Positions 18,275 through 30,077 of a stretch of 64,000 nucleotides of DNA are shown one piece after another. Made by a program: the position numbers and the translations under genes. The stretch covers positions 1-64,000 of the forward strand of contig UQLW01000013.1 of assembly GCA_900542005.1 (NCBI GenBank), read 5' to 3'. The notes below the pieces were generated by a model. That model was not told the DNA's origin. It did no database searches and saw nothing but the letters and a program-made list of their open reading frames with translations. This stretch comes from an uncultured Eubacteriales bacterium (GTDB taxonomy: Bacteria; Bacillota; Clostridia; Christensenellales; UMGS416). How positions within the stretch are numbered: the stretch's first letter is position 1; the number at the start of each line of letters is the position of its first letter.

Positions 18275-18681
18275 TGCGGTATATCCCCCTTTTGCTTTTC
18301 CTTTTCGTCGATATACCGCCGCAGCTCCAGCAGGTCGTGGTCTGAAATGGTATGGTTATCATACAGCGAGGCGACCAGATGGCGTACCGAATTGCCGTGC
18401 AGCTTCCGTAGAAAGCTGGCGTTGGCCTCCTTCAGATAGGCTTCCTGGCTGATCACCACGTGATAATGGTTGGTTCGGCCTATTTTTTCCACACGGATAA
18501 AGCCGCGGTCGGTCAGCCTCGAAAGAAAATTCAGCACAGTGGTCAGCCCCCAGCTCTTTTTCCCCTCCAGGGCGGCCATAATCTGGCTGCTGGTCATGGC
18601 CTCCTGCTGGCTCCACAGCACCATCATGATGTCGAGCTCGGCGTCCGGCAGCTTCATGGCGGGCTCCTTGGCTTGCTTCAT
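18262..18681 (-). CDS. BlaI/MecI-family winged-helix repressor
   Basis: 139 residues. The N-terminal winged helix (LPDAELDIMMVLW, TTVLNFLSRLTDRGFI) and the dimerisation tail (LVASLYDN, LLELRRYIDEKEK) are typical. BlaI-type dimers bind TACA/TGTA palindromes and are inactivated by BlaR1 cleavage. Two matching operators sit in its own promoter, so it should be autoregulated and should control blaR1 and the DUF2079 gene. GGGAGGAG precedes the ATG. Confidence 0.93.
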   Translation of the reverse strand: MKQAKEPAMKLPDAELDIMMVLWSQQEAMTSSQIMAALEGKKSWGLTTVLNFLSRLTDRGFIRVEKIGRTNHYHVVISQEAYLKEANASFLRKLHGNSVRHLVASLYDNHTISDHDLLELRRYIDEKEKQKGDIPHWLL

Positions 18682-18710
18682 TTTTGCTCCTCCCTACGGA
18701 TTTTTCTTAT

Positions 18711-18739
18711 ATTCTACACATGTCGAATATACATGTCAA
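18711..18739 (-). promoter_or_regulatory. blaI promoter with two BlaI operators
   Basis: On the minus strand, TTGACA (18739-18734), a 17-bp spacer and TAGAAT (18716-18711) form the promoter. Two copies of a GACATGT[A/G]TA element (18737-18728 and 18724-18715), spaced 13 bp apart, fill the spacer. This is the position expected for repressor binding. Confidence 0.75.
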
Positions 18740-18836
18740 TGGATTTTTGAAGCGCGGGATGCTAAAATAATGGAAAACAGATAGGATGCCGGCAGCGCTG
18801 AGCAGGCGCCCGGTATCGGTAAAAGGAGGGATGCCC

Positions 18837-19319
18837 ATGCGGAGGTCAGACAGACAGATCACCGAACCGGCCCGGATACACGCGATTGTAGAGGCCTGCG
18901 ACGTATGCAGGCTGGGCCTGTGCGACGGCCGGACGCCCTATGTGGTTCCGATGAACTTTGGATACCGGTTTGATGAGAAGGAGCGGCTTACGCTGTACTT
19001 CCACTGCCATGGGGAGGGGCAGCGGCTGTCCATGCTGCAGGCCAACCCCCGGGTATGCTTTGAGATGGATTGCGGCCACCGGCTGGTGGGCGGTGAAACC
19101 CCCTGCGGCTGCAGCATGGATTATGCCAGCGTGATCGGATATGGAACAGCGGAGGTGGTCCGCGAGCCGGAGGAAAAGCTGGAGGCGCTGGCGCTGATTA
19201 CCGGACGGTTTTTCGATTTTTCGCCCCAGACGCTGGCAGCCATGGAGCACAGCGGCGTGATGGTGCTGAAGGTGACGGGCGATACCTATACCGCCAAGCA
19301 GCGGGGGACGCAATTTTAA
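18837..19319 (+). CDS. NimA-like pyridoxamine 5'-phosphate oxidase-fold protein
   Basis: 160 residues from the ATG at 18837, chosen because GGAGG at 18825-18829 is correctly spaced. An upstream in-frame ATG at 18786 lacks a ribosome site. The split-barrel flavin-binding fold shows as ACDVCRLGLCD, PYVVPMNFGYRF, LYFHCHGEGQRL, VCFEMDC and YASVIGYGTAEVV. Relatives include NimA-type nitroimidazole reductases and general flavin or haem-binding proteins. The cellular substrate cannot be told. It is divergent from blaI and probably has its own promoter. Confidence 0.82.
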   Translation: MRRSDRQITEPARIHAIVEACDVCRLGLCDGRTPYVVPMNFGYRFDEKERLTLYFHCHGEGQRLSMLQANPRVCFEMDCGHRLVGGETPCGCSMDYASVIGYGTAEVVREPEEKLEALALITGRFFDFSPQTLAAMEHSGVMVLKVTGDTYTAKQRGTQF

Positions 19320-19357
19320 GAAAACGAGCCGAAAGGACGGGGAGAGGAGCGGTAGCT

Positions 19358-19807
19358 ATGGCATGCAGAGATTGCGCGGAGTTTGAAATCTGGAAGGGAG
19401 AGGGATACTGTAACTACTTCCGGAAGAATACGGAGGGAAGCGACACCTGCTCCCACGATACCAGCGGAGGCGGAGGCTGCTATATTACCACCATCGTCTG
19501 CCACACCCTGGGCTATGCGGACGACTGCCCGCTTATGCAGACGCTGCGGCGCTTCCGGGCGGATACCCTGCAGAGAAAGCCGGAATACGCGGATATCCTG
19601 ACGCAATACGACCGGGTGGGCCCCCTGCTGAGCCGGCGCATCCAGCAGGATACCGAGCGGCTGGCGCTGGCGCGTGAAACCTATGACCAGTACCTGAAGC
19701 CGATAGCCGCGATGATCGACGGACGGCAGGAGCAGCAGGCGGTGGACCGGTACCGGAAGATGGTGGGCGAGCTGAGCCGGCGTTACGGGGTCTCCATGGC
19801 CGGCTGA
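19358..19807 (+). CDS. CFI-box-like cysteine-rich hypothetical protein
   Basis: 149 residues. A short cysteine-rich N-terminus (CRDCAEFE, YCNYFRKN, DTCSHD) precedes GGGGCYITTIVCHTLGYADD and LRRFRADTL, which resemble the CFI-box C-terminal module (C-[FY]-I-[AT]-T ... L-R-x-F-R-D). The rest is helical. The cysteines could bind a metal. Function is unknown. A terminator follows at 19850. Confidence 0.6.
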   Translation: MACRDCAEFEIWKGEGYCNYFRKNTEGSDTCSHDTSGGGGCYITTIVCHTLGYADDCPLMQTLRRFRADTLQRKPEYADILTQYDRVGPLLSRRIQQDTERLALARETYDQYLKPIAAMIDGRQEQQAVDRYRKMVGELSRRYGVSMAG

Positions 19808-19849
19808 GGCCGCCGGTTCCAGGGCGCATAGGGGGGCAATAGGCCAAGG

Positions 19850-19880
19850 GCATCCCGCCGCAGCGCGGCGGGATGCTTTT
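19850..19880 (+). terminator. Intrinsic terminator
   Basis: GCATCCCGCCG (19850-19860) pairs with CGGCGGGATGC (19866-19876), followed by TTTT. It closes the CFI-box gene just upstream of the GH3 gene. Confidence 0.7.
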
Positions 19881-19908
19881 AGGCGCCGGTTTTCAGGAAG
19901 GAGCACAG

Positions 19909-22359
19909 ATGAAGGCTATCGATTCGCTGGTGGAGCAGCTAACCCTCCAGGAGAAGGCCGCGCTTTTGGAGGGATACCATACCTGGATGACCCACGCGAT
20001 CCCCAGGCTGGGTATTGACGCGGTTTATATGACGGACGGGCCGCTGGGCGTGCGGAAGAAGCGCAGCGTCCATGGCAGCGGGGTTATGGGGTTGGGCGGC
20101 ACCCTGCCCTCCACAGCCTTTCCAGCGCCGGCAGCACTGGCCTGCGGCTGGGACCGGCGCCTGGCGGAGCAGGTTGGGAGCGCCATTGCCAAGGAATGCC
20201 GGGCCTATGATGTGCAGATTCTGCTGGCGCCGGGAATCAATTTGAAGCGCGATCCCCGATGCGGCAGGAATTTTGAATATTTCTCAGAGGATCCGCTGCT
20301 GGCCGGAGAGCTGGGCGCGGCCTATTGCCGCGGCGTCGAGGGCGAAGGCGTGGCTGCCTGCGTGAAGCATTTTGCCCTGAATAACAGCGAGAATTACCGG
20401 TATATGGGCGATTCGGTGGTGGATGAGCGGGCGGCCCGCGAGATGTACCTGAAGGCCTTTGAAATTGCCATTGCCAAGGGGCGGCCCCGGACGGTTATGT
20501 GCGGCTATAACAAGATAAACGGCGTGCACTGCTCGGAAAACCCCTGGCTGCTTACCGATGTGCTGCGCAGGCAGTGGGGTTTTTCCGGGCTGGTCATGAC
20601 CGACTGGGGCGCGACCCGCGACCGGGTGGCCGGGGTGAAGGCGGGCCTTGACCTGGACATGCCCGGTGGGATATGGCATAACCGCAGAAGCCTATTGCGG
20701 GCTGCGGGGGATGGGCGGCTGCCGGCCGGGGCGCTGGACGCTTCCGTACGCCGGGTGTTGGAGCTGGTGGCATCATTGACGGAGCAGCCCCGAGGGCAGG
20801 AGCCCATGGAGCCGCTGCTCAAGGCGCACCACGAGCTGGCGGTGGAGACGGCCTGCCAGTGCGCGGTGCTGCTGCAAAACGATGGGATCCTGCCGCTGGA
20901 CCCCCAAAACAAGGTGCTGGTGGCCGGACGGATGTTCGAGCGGATGCGGTACCAGGGCGCGGGCAGCAGCGCGCTGCGGCCCGCCCGGCTCGTGTCGCCC
21001 AGGGATGCCTTTGACCAGGCTGGCATTGCCTACGATTATGTACGGGGATACCGGACAAGAGAGGGCCGCGTGGATCCCTCCCTGGTGCAAGAGGCGCTTC
21101 GCGCGGCCAAGGGATATGGCACGGTGCTGGTTTTCGCCGGGCTGACGGAGCTATATGAGAGCGAGGGCTATGACCGCAGGGATCTCAGGCTGCCGGCCAA
21201 TCAAATCGCCCTCATCGAGGCGCTGGCCCAGGCGGGCAAGCGGATCGTGCTGGTGCTTTTTGGCGGCGCGGCGGTGGAGCTGCCCTTTGCCGGGCGGGTT
21301 GCGGCGGTGCTGGCCATGACGCTGCCCGGCCAGGGCGGCGGCGAGGCGGCGCGCCGCCTGCTCTTTGGCGAGGCCAATCCCTGCGGCAAGCTCAGCGAAA
21401 CCTGGATGCGAAGCACCGGGGATATCCCCTTTGGCGAAGCGTTTGGGCGGCGGAAGATCGAGATCTACAGGGAAAACATCTTCATGGGCTACCGCTTCTA
21501 TGACGAAGCGCCGGAGCGGATCCGCTATCCCTTTGGGCACGGCCTGTCCTATACCTGCTTCGCTTACCGCGACCTGACGGTATCGCAGCAGGCGGATGGG
21601 GTGGAGGCTTCGCTGACGGTGGAGAATACCGGCGGCCGCGCGGGAGCGGAGATTGTGCAGCTCTATGCCGGACGCAATGCGAACAGCGCGGTGTTCAAGG
21701 CGGTTAAGCAGCTGTGCGCCTTTGAGAAAGTATACCTTAAGCCTGGCGAGCGCCGGCGCGTGACGCTGCGCTTCTCCCGGGAGCAGCTGGCCTATTATCA
21801 TACCGGCCTTGGCCGGTGGGTACTGGAGCCGGGCGTATATCCCCTGTGGGCGGGCGCTTCCAGCCAGGCGCTGAAGCTAAAGGGCGAGGTAACCATCGCC
21901 GGCGGCGAGGCGGCCGCCAGCCCCTACAGCGCAGCGGCAACAGCGGCCTATAGGCAGATTACCCGCTGTGAAATCTCCGATGCCATCATGGCGCAAACGC
22001 TTCAGGGCGAGCTGCCGAAGGAGCCGCCGGTTACGCCCTATACCCTGGAATCGCCGCTGGAGGACTACCAAAACAGCCGGTGGGGGCGCTTTGTCTACCG
22101 CATCGCCGAGTGGGTGGTTTCGCTGCAGGCCAGGGTGATCCGGCGTATGCCGGAGGGCGAGGCCAGGGAGGCTGAGATCCGGAATTACCGGTTTGTCCGG
22201 GCCCTTATGCCAAGGAATTCCCCCCGCTCCCTGGTGCAGAGCGGCGGCGGCATGGTCCAGATGAACGCGGCCCATGCGCTGGTGGCCCTGGCCAATGGGC
22301 ACCCTTTCCGGGCCTTGCGGGCGCTTTTACACCGGGAGAGCCCGCGCAGGCGTCCCTAG
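19909..22359 (+). CDS. Glycoside hydrolase family 3 (beta-glucosidase-like)
   Basis: 816 residues from the ATG at 19909, preceded by AAGGAG; an in-frame ATG at 19873 falls inside the upstream terminator. The order is a GH3 N-terminal barrel, the alpha/beta sandwich and an Fn3-like domain (GAEIVQLYAGR). The nucleophile Asp is in VMTDWGA, and the substrate-binding CVKHFALNNSE and MCGYNKINGVHCSE are present. About 110 residues follow the Fn3 domain (from ITRCEISDAIM) and form a helical tail. No signal peptide is present, so it should act in the cytoplasm on imported beta-glycosides. Exact sugar specificity is not predictable. Confidence 0.93.
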   Translation: MKAIDSLVEQLTLQEKAALLEGYHTWMTHAIPRLGIDAVYMTDGPLGVRKKRSVHGSGVMGLGGTLPSTAFPAPAALACGWDRRLAEQVGSAIAKECRAYDVQILLAPGINLKRDPRCGRNFEYFSEDPLLAGELGAAYCRGVEGEGVAACVKHFALNNSENYRYMGDSVVDERAAREMYLKAFEIAIAKGRPRTVMCGYNKINGVHCSENPWLLTDVLRRQWGFSGLVMTDWGATRDRVAGVKAGLDLDMPGGIWHNRRSLLRAAGDGRLPAGALDASVRRVLELVASLTEQPRGQEPMEPLLKAHHELAVETACQCAVLLQNDGILPLDPQNKVLVAGRMFERMRYQGAGSSALRPARLVSPRDAFDQAGIAYDYVRGYRTREGRVDPSLVQEALRAAKGYGTVLVFAGLTELYESEGYDRRDLRLPANQIALIEALAQAGKRIVLVLFGGAAVELPFAGRVAAVLAMTLPGQGGGEAARRLLFGEANPCGKLSETWMRSTGDIPFGEAFGRRKIEIYRENIFMGYRFYDEAPERIRYPFGHGLSYTCFAYRDLTVSQQADGVEASLTVENTGGRAGAEIVQLYAGRNANSAVFKAVKQLCAFEKVYLKPGERRRVTLRFSREQLAYYHTGLGRWVLEPGVYPLWAGASSQALKLKGEVTIAGGEAAASPYSAAATAAYRQITRCEISDAIMAQTLQGELPKEPPVTPYTLESPLEDYQNSRWGRFVYRIAEWVVSLQARVIRRMPEGEAREAEIRNYRFVRALMPRNSPRSLVQSGGGMVQMNAAHALVALANGHPFRALRALLHRESPRRRP

Positions 22360-22488
22360 CGAAACAGGGCGGAAGGCAAAAAGACGGCTGCGGCGGGCCG
22401 GGGAAATGGGCAGGTATTCCCTCCGGCCGTTGCCCATAGGCCCCGCGGCGGATAAGGCCGTTAATGCGGGCATAAAAAACCAACAGGA

Positions 22489-22519
22489 AAGCCCGGACCT
22501 GTGCTGAAGGTCCGGGCTT
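22489..22519 (-). terminator. Hairpin terminator downstream of the GNAT gene
   Basis: A perfect 12-bp stem AAGCCCGGACCT/AGGTCCGGGCTT surrounds a 7-base loop. On the minus strand it runs into CTTTCCTGTTGGTTTTTT. It lies between convergent genes and may serve both. Confidence 0.55.
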
Positions 22520-22540
22520 ATGATATCCTCAGTTTACAAT

Positions 22541-23014
22541 CTAGAGCAGGCTGAGCTTCATGGGGGTATAGGCGGGCTTTTTTACCGCAAAGCCCAGCGC
22601 TTCATAGAGCGGCCGCCCCTGTTCTGTAGCGGAAAGCTCCAAGCTGCTCAAGCCGCGGCGGCGGGCTTCGTCAATCAGCATTTCCATGCCGCGGCGGGCA
22701 AGGCCGCGGCGGCGGTAAGCGGGCAGGGTATAGACGTTCATGATAACGCCGGTTTTGCCTGTAGGGAATGCAAGGTTGGCGGGCTTTTCCGTTATCACGA
22801 GGCAGGCGGTGGATACGGCGCGGGAGCCCTCCATGGCCAGGACGGCGACAAGAGTAGAGCCCAGCGCGCGGGGGAAGTAGCTTGATAACTGCTGGCGGAG
22901 GAGCGAACGGGCATCAGGATCGAGACCGCCGTGGTCTTCCTCCAGGTAAGCAAGGCGCAGGCGGATCAGCGTATCCGCATCCTCTCGTGCGGCGAACCGA
23001 TGGGTTATACACAT
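22541..23014 (-). CDS. GNAT family N-acetyltransferase
   Basis: 157 residues from the ATG at 23014, chosen because AAAGGAG lies eight bases upstream. The acetyl-CoA-binding core is VIMNVYTLPAYRRRGLARRG (the R-x-x-G-x-G/A loop), followed by GLSSLELSATEQGRPLYEAL and GF, the GNAT C-terminal signature. The acceptor is unknown. It follows the pseudouridine synthase by 11 bp on the same strand, probably as one transcription unit. Confidence 0.9.
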   Translation of the reverse strand: MCITHRFAAREDADTLIRLRLAYLEEDHGGLDPDARSLLRQQLSSYFPRALGSTLVAVLAMEGSRAVSTACLVITEKPANLAFPTGKTGVIMNVYTLPAYRRRGLARRGMEMLIDEARRRGLSSLELSATEQGRPLYEALGFAVKKPAYTPMKLSLL

Positions 23015-23025
23015 GAGAAACTCCT

Positions 23026-23883
23026 TTACAGCGGGCACTTAGCCGGGAATCTTGCCGGTGAAATAAGACGCAGGCCGGCAACCTCCGACAGCGCCGGCGG
23101 CACCTCTGCGGGAAAGGCCAGGGACACGGCCCAAAGCAGCGGATGGGAGAAGCCGCTGCGGCGGTTCAGGGCGCGGTCGCCATAGAGGTCATCCCCCAGC
23201 AGCGGATAGCCTAAATAGGCGAGATGGGCGCGGATCTGATGGGTGCGGCCTGTGAAAAGGTCCACCTTCAGCCGGCTGAGGGCCTCATCGGAGGCTACGA
23301 GCTGATACCCTGTGACGATCTCCCGGGCTCCGGGGCAGGGCGAGGCCAGCACGCGCACACGGGAGGCCTCCGCATCCTTGACCAGATAGGCTGAGCGCCG
23401 TGCGCTGGGGGGCTCCGGACGCCCACGGACGATGCATTCATATTGCTTTTGCAGGCTGTGGGCCCGGATCAGGCCGCCCAGGGCCTGCTCCGCTTCGCCA
23501 TCCAGGGCAAAAAGCAGCACGCCGCCGGTATACACATCCAAGCGGTGGACCGGGCGGGCCTGCGGATAGCCACCCCGCTGCAAAAGCGCCGTCACCGTCA
23601 GCCCGGGCGCATCGCATACCGCCAGGCCGGGCGGCTTTTCCAGGGCCAGCACCCTGCGCCCGGCGAAGAGCGGCGCGGGAAGGGCGGGCGCCAGCCGGGC
23701 AGGCAGATAGACCGCTACATGGTCGCCGGGAGAGAGGGCGATGTTCTCCCGCGTCCTGCGCCCGTTGACCTTGACCTGCCCCTGGCGGATCAGGTTGCCC
23801 GCAGCCTGGTTCTTCAGGTTCAGCTGGCGCAGCAGCGCGGCTTTCAGCGACTGCCCCGCCGCCTGCTGGGTGAATTCTTCCAT
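23026..23883 (-). CDS. RluA-family pseudouridine synthase
   Basis: 285 residues from the ATG at 23883, preceded by GGAGGTGGCAT. An S4-type RNA-binding domain (QAAGNLIRQGQVKVNGRRTR) is followed by the catalytic domain with VHRLDVYTGGVLLFA, where the Asp attacks uridine. GRTHQIRAHLAYLGYPLLGD is the family's C-terminal motif. It isomerises uridines in rRNA or tRNA. The exact target cannot be assigned by reading. All family motifs are intact. Confidence 0.93.
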   Translation of the reverse strand: MEEFTQQAAGQSLKAALLRQLNLKNQAAGNLIRQGQVKVNGRRTRENIALSPGDHVAVYLPARLAPALPAPLFAGRRVLALEKPPGLAVCDAPGLTVTALLQRGGYPQARPVHRLDVYTGGVLLFALDGEAEQALGGLIRAHSLQKQYECIVRGRPEPPSARRSAYLVKDAEASRVRVLASPCPGAREIVTGYQLVASDEALSRLKVDLFTGRTHQIRAHLAYLGYPLLGDDLYGDRALNRRSGFSHPLLWAVSLAFPAEVPPALSEVAGLRLISPARFPAKCPL

Positions 23884-23999
23884 ATGCCACCTCCACGGTA
23901 TCCATTGTAGCATTTTCCCAAATCCTCGGCAAGCGGGTCTAGCCAGAGGCGCTTTAGTGTGTTAAAATAAACCCAAAGGCTCAGATGGGAGGCATGGAT

Positions 24000-24308
24000 A
24001 TGGACTATCAGCCCGTGGTGAAAAATGAGGAGACAGACCGGCTTTTTGAAGGGATTCTGCGGCTAAGCTCCCTGGAGGAGTGTTATCGCTTCTTTGAAGA
24101 TCTGTGTACGATTAAGGAGATCTGCTCCATGGCGCAGCGCCTGGAGGTGGCCGCCATGCTGAAGGAGGGCGTAACCTATCACGAGATTGTGGAAAAGACG
24201 GGCGCCAGCACCGCGACCATCAGCCGCATCAACCGCTGCCTCACCTATGGAACCGGGGGCTATAACCGGATCCTGAAGCGCCTGGAAGAGAACGGGGAAG
24301 GGAAATAG
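24000..24308 (+). CDS. yerC: YerC/YecD family TrpR-like regulator
   Basis: 102 residues from the ATG at 24000, with GGAGG (23988-23992) seven bases upstream. The TrpR-like helix-turn-helix is seen as CTIKEICSMAQRLEVAAML and GVTYHEIVEKTGASTATISR. YerC proteins are small DNA-binding proteins that commonly sit next to pcrA in Firmicutes, as here, where the pcrA start lies 5 bp after the stop. A role in regulating the operon is plausible but not shown. Confidence 0.9.
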   Translation: MDYQPVVKNEETDRLFEGILRLSSLEECYRFFEDLCTIKEICSMAQRLEVAAMLKEGVTYHEIVEKTGASTATISRINRCLTYGTGGYNRILKRLEENGEGK

Positions 24309-24313
24309 AGAGA

Positions 24314-26551
24314 TTGAACCGTACAATATTGGATAAACTAAACGATGAGCAGCGCAAGGCGGTCCTGGCGACCGAGGGGCCGCTGCTCATTCTTGCGGGC
24401 GCCGGCTCCGGCAAGACCCGCACGCTGACGGCGCGCATCGCCCATCTTATCGACCAGGGCGTTTCGCCCTATGAGATCCTGGCCATCACCTTCACCAACA
24501 AGGCGGCCGGGGAAATGCGCACCCGCATTGAGGACCTGGTGGGCGAGGCGGCTCAGCGCATGTGGATCTATACCTTCCACGCCATGTGCGTGCAGATACT
24601 GCGGCGCAACCTGGACCGGCTGCCGGGCTATACCCGCTGGTTCTCCATCTATGACGACGACGACTCCCAGACGGTGATCAAGGCATGCCTGAAGGAGCTG
24701 GGGATGAACGACCAGTATTACAAGCCCCGGTCCATGCTGGCCTTTATCTCCGACTGCAAGAACCAGCTCAAGAGCCCGGAGGAGGCGGCTAAGGGCATGC
24801 AGGGCCGCGACCAGCGGGCCGACCAGCTGGTCGCCCTCTATAAGCTTTATGAGGAGAAGGTGCGCGCAGCCAACGCCCTGGATTTTGACGATATCCTGGT
24901 GCGGACACTGGAGCTGTTCGTGGAATGCCCCGATGTGCTGGGGTATTATCAGAACCGGTTCCGCTATATCCATGTGGACGAGTATCAGGATACCAATATG
25001 GTTCAGTACGAGTTGGTCCGTGCGCTGGCGGGGATCCACGGCAACCTGTGCGTGGTGGGCGACGATGACCAGTCTATCTATGGCTGGCGCGGGGCCGATA
25101 TCCGCAATATTCTGGAATTTGAGAAGGACTTCGCCAACGCCCAGGTGATCCGGCTGGAGCAGAACTACCGCTCGACCAGCACGATCCTGGACGCAGCCAA
25201 CGCGGTGATCGCCCATAATGTGGGGCGGAAGGAGAAGACCCTCTGGAGCGAGCGGGGCCAGGGCGAAGCCCTGCGCTATTACCAGGCGCCCGGGGACCGG
25301 GAGGAGGCGGCCTATATCTGCCGCACCATCCAGGAGCTGCTCAGCCGCTACACGCTCAGCGACATGGCGGTGCTCTACCGCACCAACGCCCAGAGCCGCG
25401 TGCTGGAGGAAACGCTGATGCGCTCGCGCATCGCCTACCGCATGGTGGGCGGCCTGCGCTACTATGACCGCAAGGAGGTCAAGGATCTGACCGCCTATCT
25501 CCGGCTGATCATCAACCCCAGCGACGACGTGAGCTTTGCCCGTATCGTCAACATGCCCCGGAGGGGGATCGGCGAGGCCACCGTGACGGCGGTGCGGCAG
25601 GCCGCTGCCCGGGATGGCCGCGGGATTATGGATTTTATCTGCGACAGCGAGGCTGTAGCCGCAGTAGCCAGCCGCGCGGCGAAGAAGCTGAAGGATTTTG
25701 GCGAGCTTATCGCCGAGATGAAGACCCAGGCCGGGGATATGAGCCCGGTGGAGTTCGTCAAGCTGGTGCTGGACCGCTCGGGCTACGAGCAGATGCTCAC
25801 CGATGAGGACACCGATGAGGCGCGGGGCCGGCTGGAAAACCTGGGCGAATACCTCAGCGCGGTGGAGCAGTATATGGCGACCGCGGAGGCGCCGAACCTG
25901 GAGGACTTCCTGCAGAACGTCGCTCTGGCCAGCGACTGGGACAAAACCGAGGGCCAGGAGCGGGCCATCACCCTGATGACCATGCATTCGGCCAAGGGGC
26001 TGGAATATCCGGTGGTCTTTGTGATCGGCATGGAGGAGGGCCTTTTCCCCCACCAGCGGGCGCTGATCGATATGGATCAGATGGAGGAGGAGCGGCGGCT
26101 TTGCTATGTGGCGATCACCCGGGCCAAGGATCTGCTCTTTTTGACCAGCGCCACCCAGCGGATGCTGTTCGGCACAACCCAGTATAACGCGCCGTCGCGC
26201 TTCCTGCGGGAGATACCGGGGCGGCTGATCCAGCAGGAGGGGCTGGGCGAAACGCCCAAAGAGAGCCGGAAGCCGGCCAAGCCCCAAAGCAAGCCGGCCG
26301 CGCCCGGCGGGCTGCGCGGCGGTGGCCTGGGCGGCGGCGTATCCAGCATGAAGCGGCCCCAGGCTGCCGGCGGCGAACGGCTTTCCCCTGGCGATAAGGT
26401 GCTTCATCCGACCTTTGGCGAAGGGACCATCATCGCGGCGGAGGGCCCGGCAGGACGGCGCAATGTGACGGTTGCCTTTGCCGGCAAGGGGATCAAGCTG
26501 CTGAACGAGGCCTTCGCGCCCATGAAAAAGATCACGAAAGAAGGGGACTAA
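24314..26551 (+). CDS. pcrA: ATP-dependent DNA helicase PcrA (UvrD family)
   Basis: 745 residues with a TTG start preceded by GGGGAAGGGA. SF1A helicase motifs are complete: LNDEQRKAV (Q motif), AGAGSGKTRTL (I), TFTNKAAGEM (Ia), DEYQDTN (II), GDDDQSIYGWRGA (III), LEQNYRST (IV), TMHSAKGLEY (V) and YVAITRAK (VI). The C-terminal 60 residues (GDKVLHPTFGEGTIIAAEG) match the Tudor-like RNA-polymerase-binding end of PcrA. It unwinds DNA in repair and displaces obstacles. ligA follows 3 bp later, an ancestral pair in Firmicutes. Confidence 0.97.
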   Translation: MNRTILDKLNDEQRKAVLATEGPLLILAGAGSGKTRTLTARIAHLIDQGVSPYEILAITFTNKAAGEMRTRIEDLVGEAAQRMWIYTFHAMCVQILRRNLDRLPGYTRWFSIYDDDDSQTVIKACLKELGMNDQYYKPRSMLAFISDCKNQLKSPEEAAKGMQGRDQRADQLVALYKLYEEKVRAANALDFDDILVRTLELFVECPDVLGYYQNRFRYIHVDEYQDTNMVQYELVRALAGIHGNLCVVGDDDQSIYGWRGADIRNILEFEKDFANAQVIRLEQNYRSTSTILDAANAVIAHNVGRKEKTLWSERGQGEALRYYQAPGDREEAAYICRTIQELLSRYTLSDMAVLYRTNAQSRVLEETLMRSRIAYRMVGGLRYYDRKEVKDLTAYLRLIINPSDDVSFARIVNMPRRGIGEATVTAVRQAAARDGRGIMDFICDSEAVAAVASRAAKKLKDFGELIAEMKTQAGDMSPVEFVKLVLDRSGYEQMLTDEDTDEARGRLENLGEYLSAVEQYMATAEAPNLEDFLQNVALASDWDKTEGQERAITLMTMHSAKGLEYPVVFVIGMEEGLFPHQRALIDMDQMEEERRLCYVAITRAKDLLFLTSATQRMLFGTTQYNAPSRFLREIPGRLIQQEGLGETPKESRKPAKPQSKPAAPGGLRGGGLGGGVSSMKRPQAAGGERLSPGDKVLHPTFGEGTIIAAEGPAGRRNVTVAFAGKGIKLLNEAFAPMKKITKEGD

Positions 26552-28997
<2,446 letters not shown>

Positions 28998-29119
28998 AGC
29001 CCCGGCGGCTTTGATCTTCTTTGCTTTTTCATTTTTTCGTCAGGCGGCGTATCGGGGCTGTGGCGCGCTTATTCCTGGCGGACGCTTTGCGCAAAAATAC
29101 CAAGAATGATGGGCCCTCC

Positions 29120-29149
29120 TTTACCGGGGCGGGCTATGTATGATATAAT
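29120..29149 (+). promoter_or_regulatory. Promoter of the yicC operon
   Basis: TATAAT (29144-29149) with TTTACC (29120-29125) 18 bp upstream precedes the yicC start codon at 29185. Confidence 0.6.
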
Positions 29150-29184
29150 AATAGACCATTCGAGGAAACGGATGGGAGGAAGCT

Positions 29185-30066
29185 ATGGCTTTATTGAGCA
29201 TGACGGGATTCGGCCGCTGCGAGCTGGAGGCGGAAGGCCGCCGGATGGTGGTCGAGATTAAGAGCGTCAACAACCGTTATCTGGATGTGAATATCCGGCT
29301 TCCCAGGGCGATGTCCCTGCTGGAGGAGGCGGTGCGCGGGCGGATCAAGGCGCGCCTGGCGCGGGGCCGGGTCGATGTGTTCATCCACTATGAAAACCTG
29401 CGGGAGGACGCCAAAAGCGCCCAGGTGGATGTGGCGCTGCTTAGGGGGTATCTGGCGGCGCTGGCGGTTATGGAGAAGGAAAGCGGGCTTGCCAACAACG
29501 TTACCCTGGCGGACCTTATGCGGCTGCCGGAGCTGGTCACGCTGTCGGCTGCCAGCGAGGATATGGATGCGCTCACCGCCCTCATGGAGCGGGCGGTGGA
29601 TGCCGCCCTGGATCAGCTGGTCGGCATGCGCCGGGCCGAAGGCGAAAAGCTTCGGGCTGATATTGAGGAGAAGCTGGTAGCCATCGAGCGCATGCGGGAG
29701 ACGGTGGCAGGCCGGGCGCCCCTGGTCGTGGAGGAATACCGGGCCCGTCTTGCGGCGCGGCTGGAGGAGCTGCTGGCCGACGTGGCCCTGGACGAAGGGC
29801 GGCTGGCCAATGAGGTTGCCCTGTTTTCCGACCGCTGCTCCATCGCCGAGGAGCTGACGCGGCTTACCTCCCATATTGAGCAGACCCGCGTTATGCTGGC
29901 GGCCGGCGAGCCGGTAGGCCGCAAGCTGGACTTTATGATGCAGGAATTCAACCGCGAGGTAAATACCATCTGCTCGAAGGCCAACGATCTTGCCATCACC
30001 AACGCCGGCCTGACCATGAAAAATGAGATTGAAAAAATGCGCGAGCAGGTGCAGAATATCGAATAG
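29185..30066 (+). CDS. yicC: YicC family endoribonuclease
   Basis: 293 residues. The conserved N-terminus ([29 protein letters not shown]) and C-terminus ([30 protein letters not shown]) are both intact. YicC-family proteins are RNases linked to stress and stationary phase. In Firmicutes the gene precedes remA, gmk and rpoZ, as here. GGGAGG precedes the ATG. It is the first gene of a long housekeeping operon. Confidence 0.95.
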   Translation: MALLSMTGFGRCELEAEGRRMVVEIKSVNNRYLDVNIRLPRAMSLLEEAVRGRIKARLARGRVDVFIHYENLREDAKSAQVDVALLRGYLAALAVMEKESGLANNVTLADLMRLPELVTLSAASEDMDALTALMERAVDAALDQLVGMRRAEGEKLRADIEEKLVAIERMRETVAGRAPLVVEEYRARLAARLEELLADVALDEGRLANEVALFSDRCSIAEELTRLTSHIEQTRVMLAAGEPVGRKLDFMMQEFNREVNTICSKANDLAITNAGLTMKNEIEKMREQVQNIE

Positions 30067-30077
30067 GGGGAGGCAGC

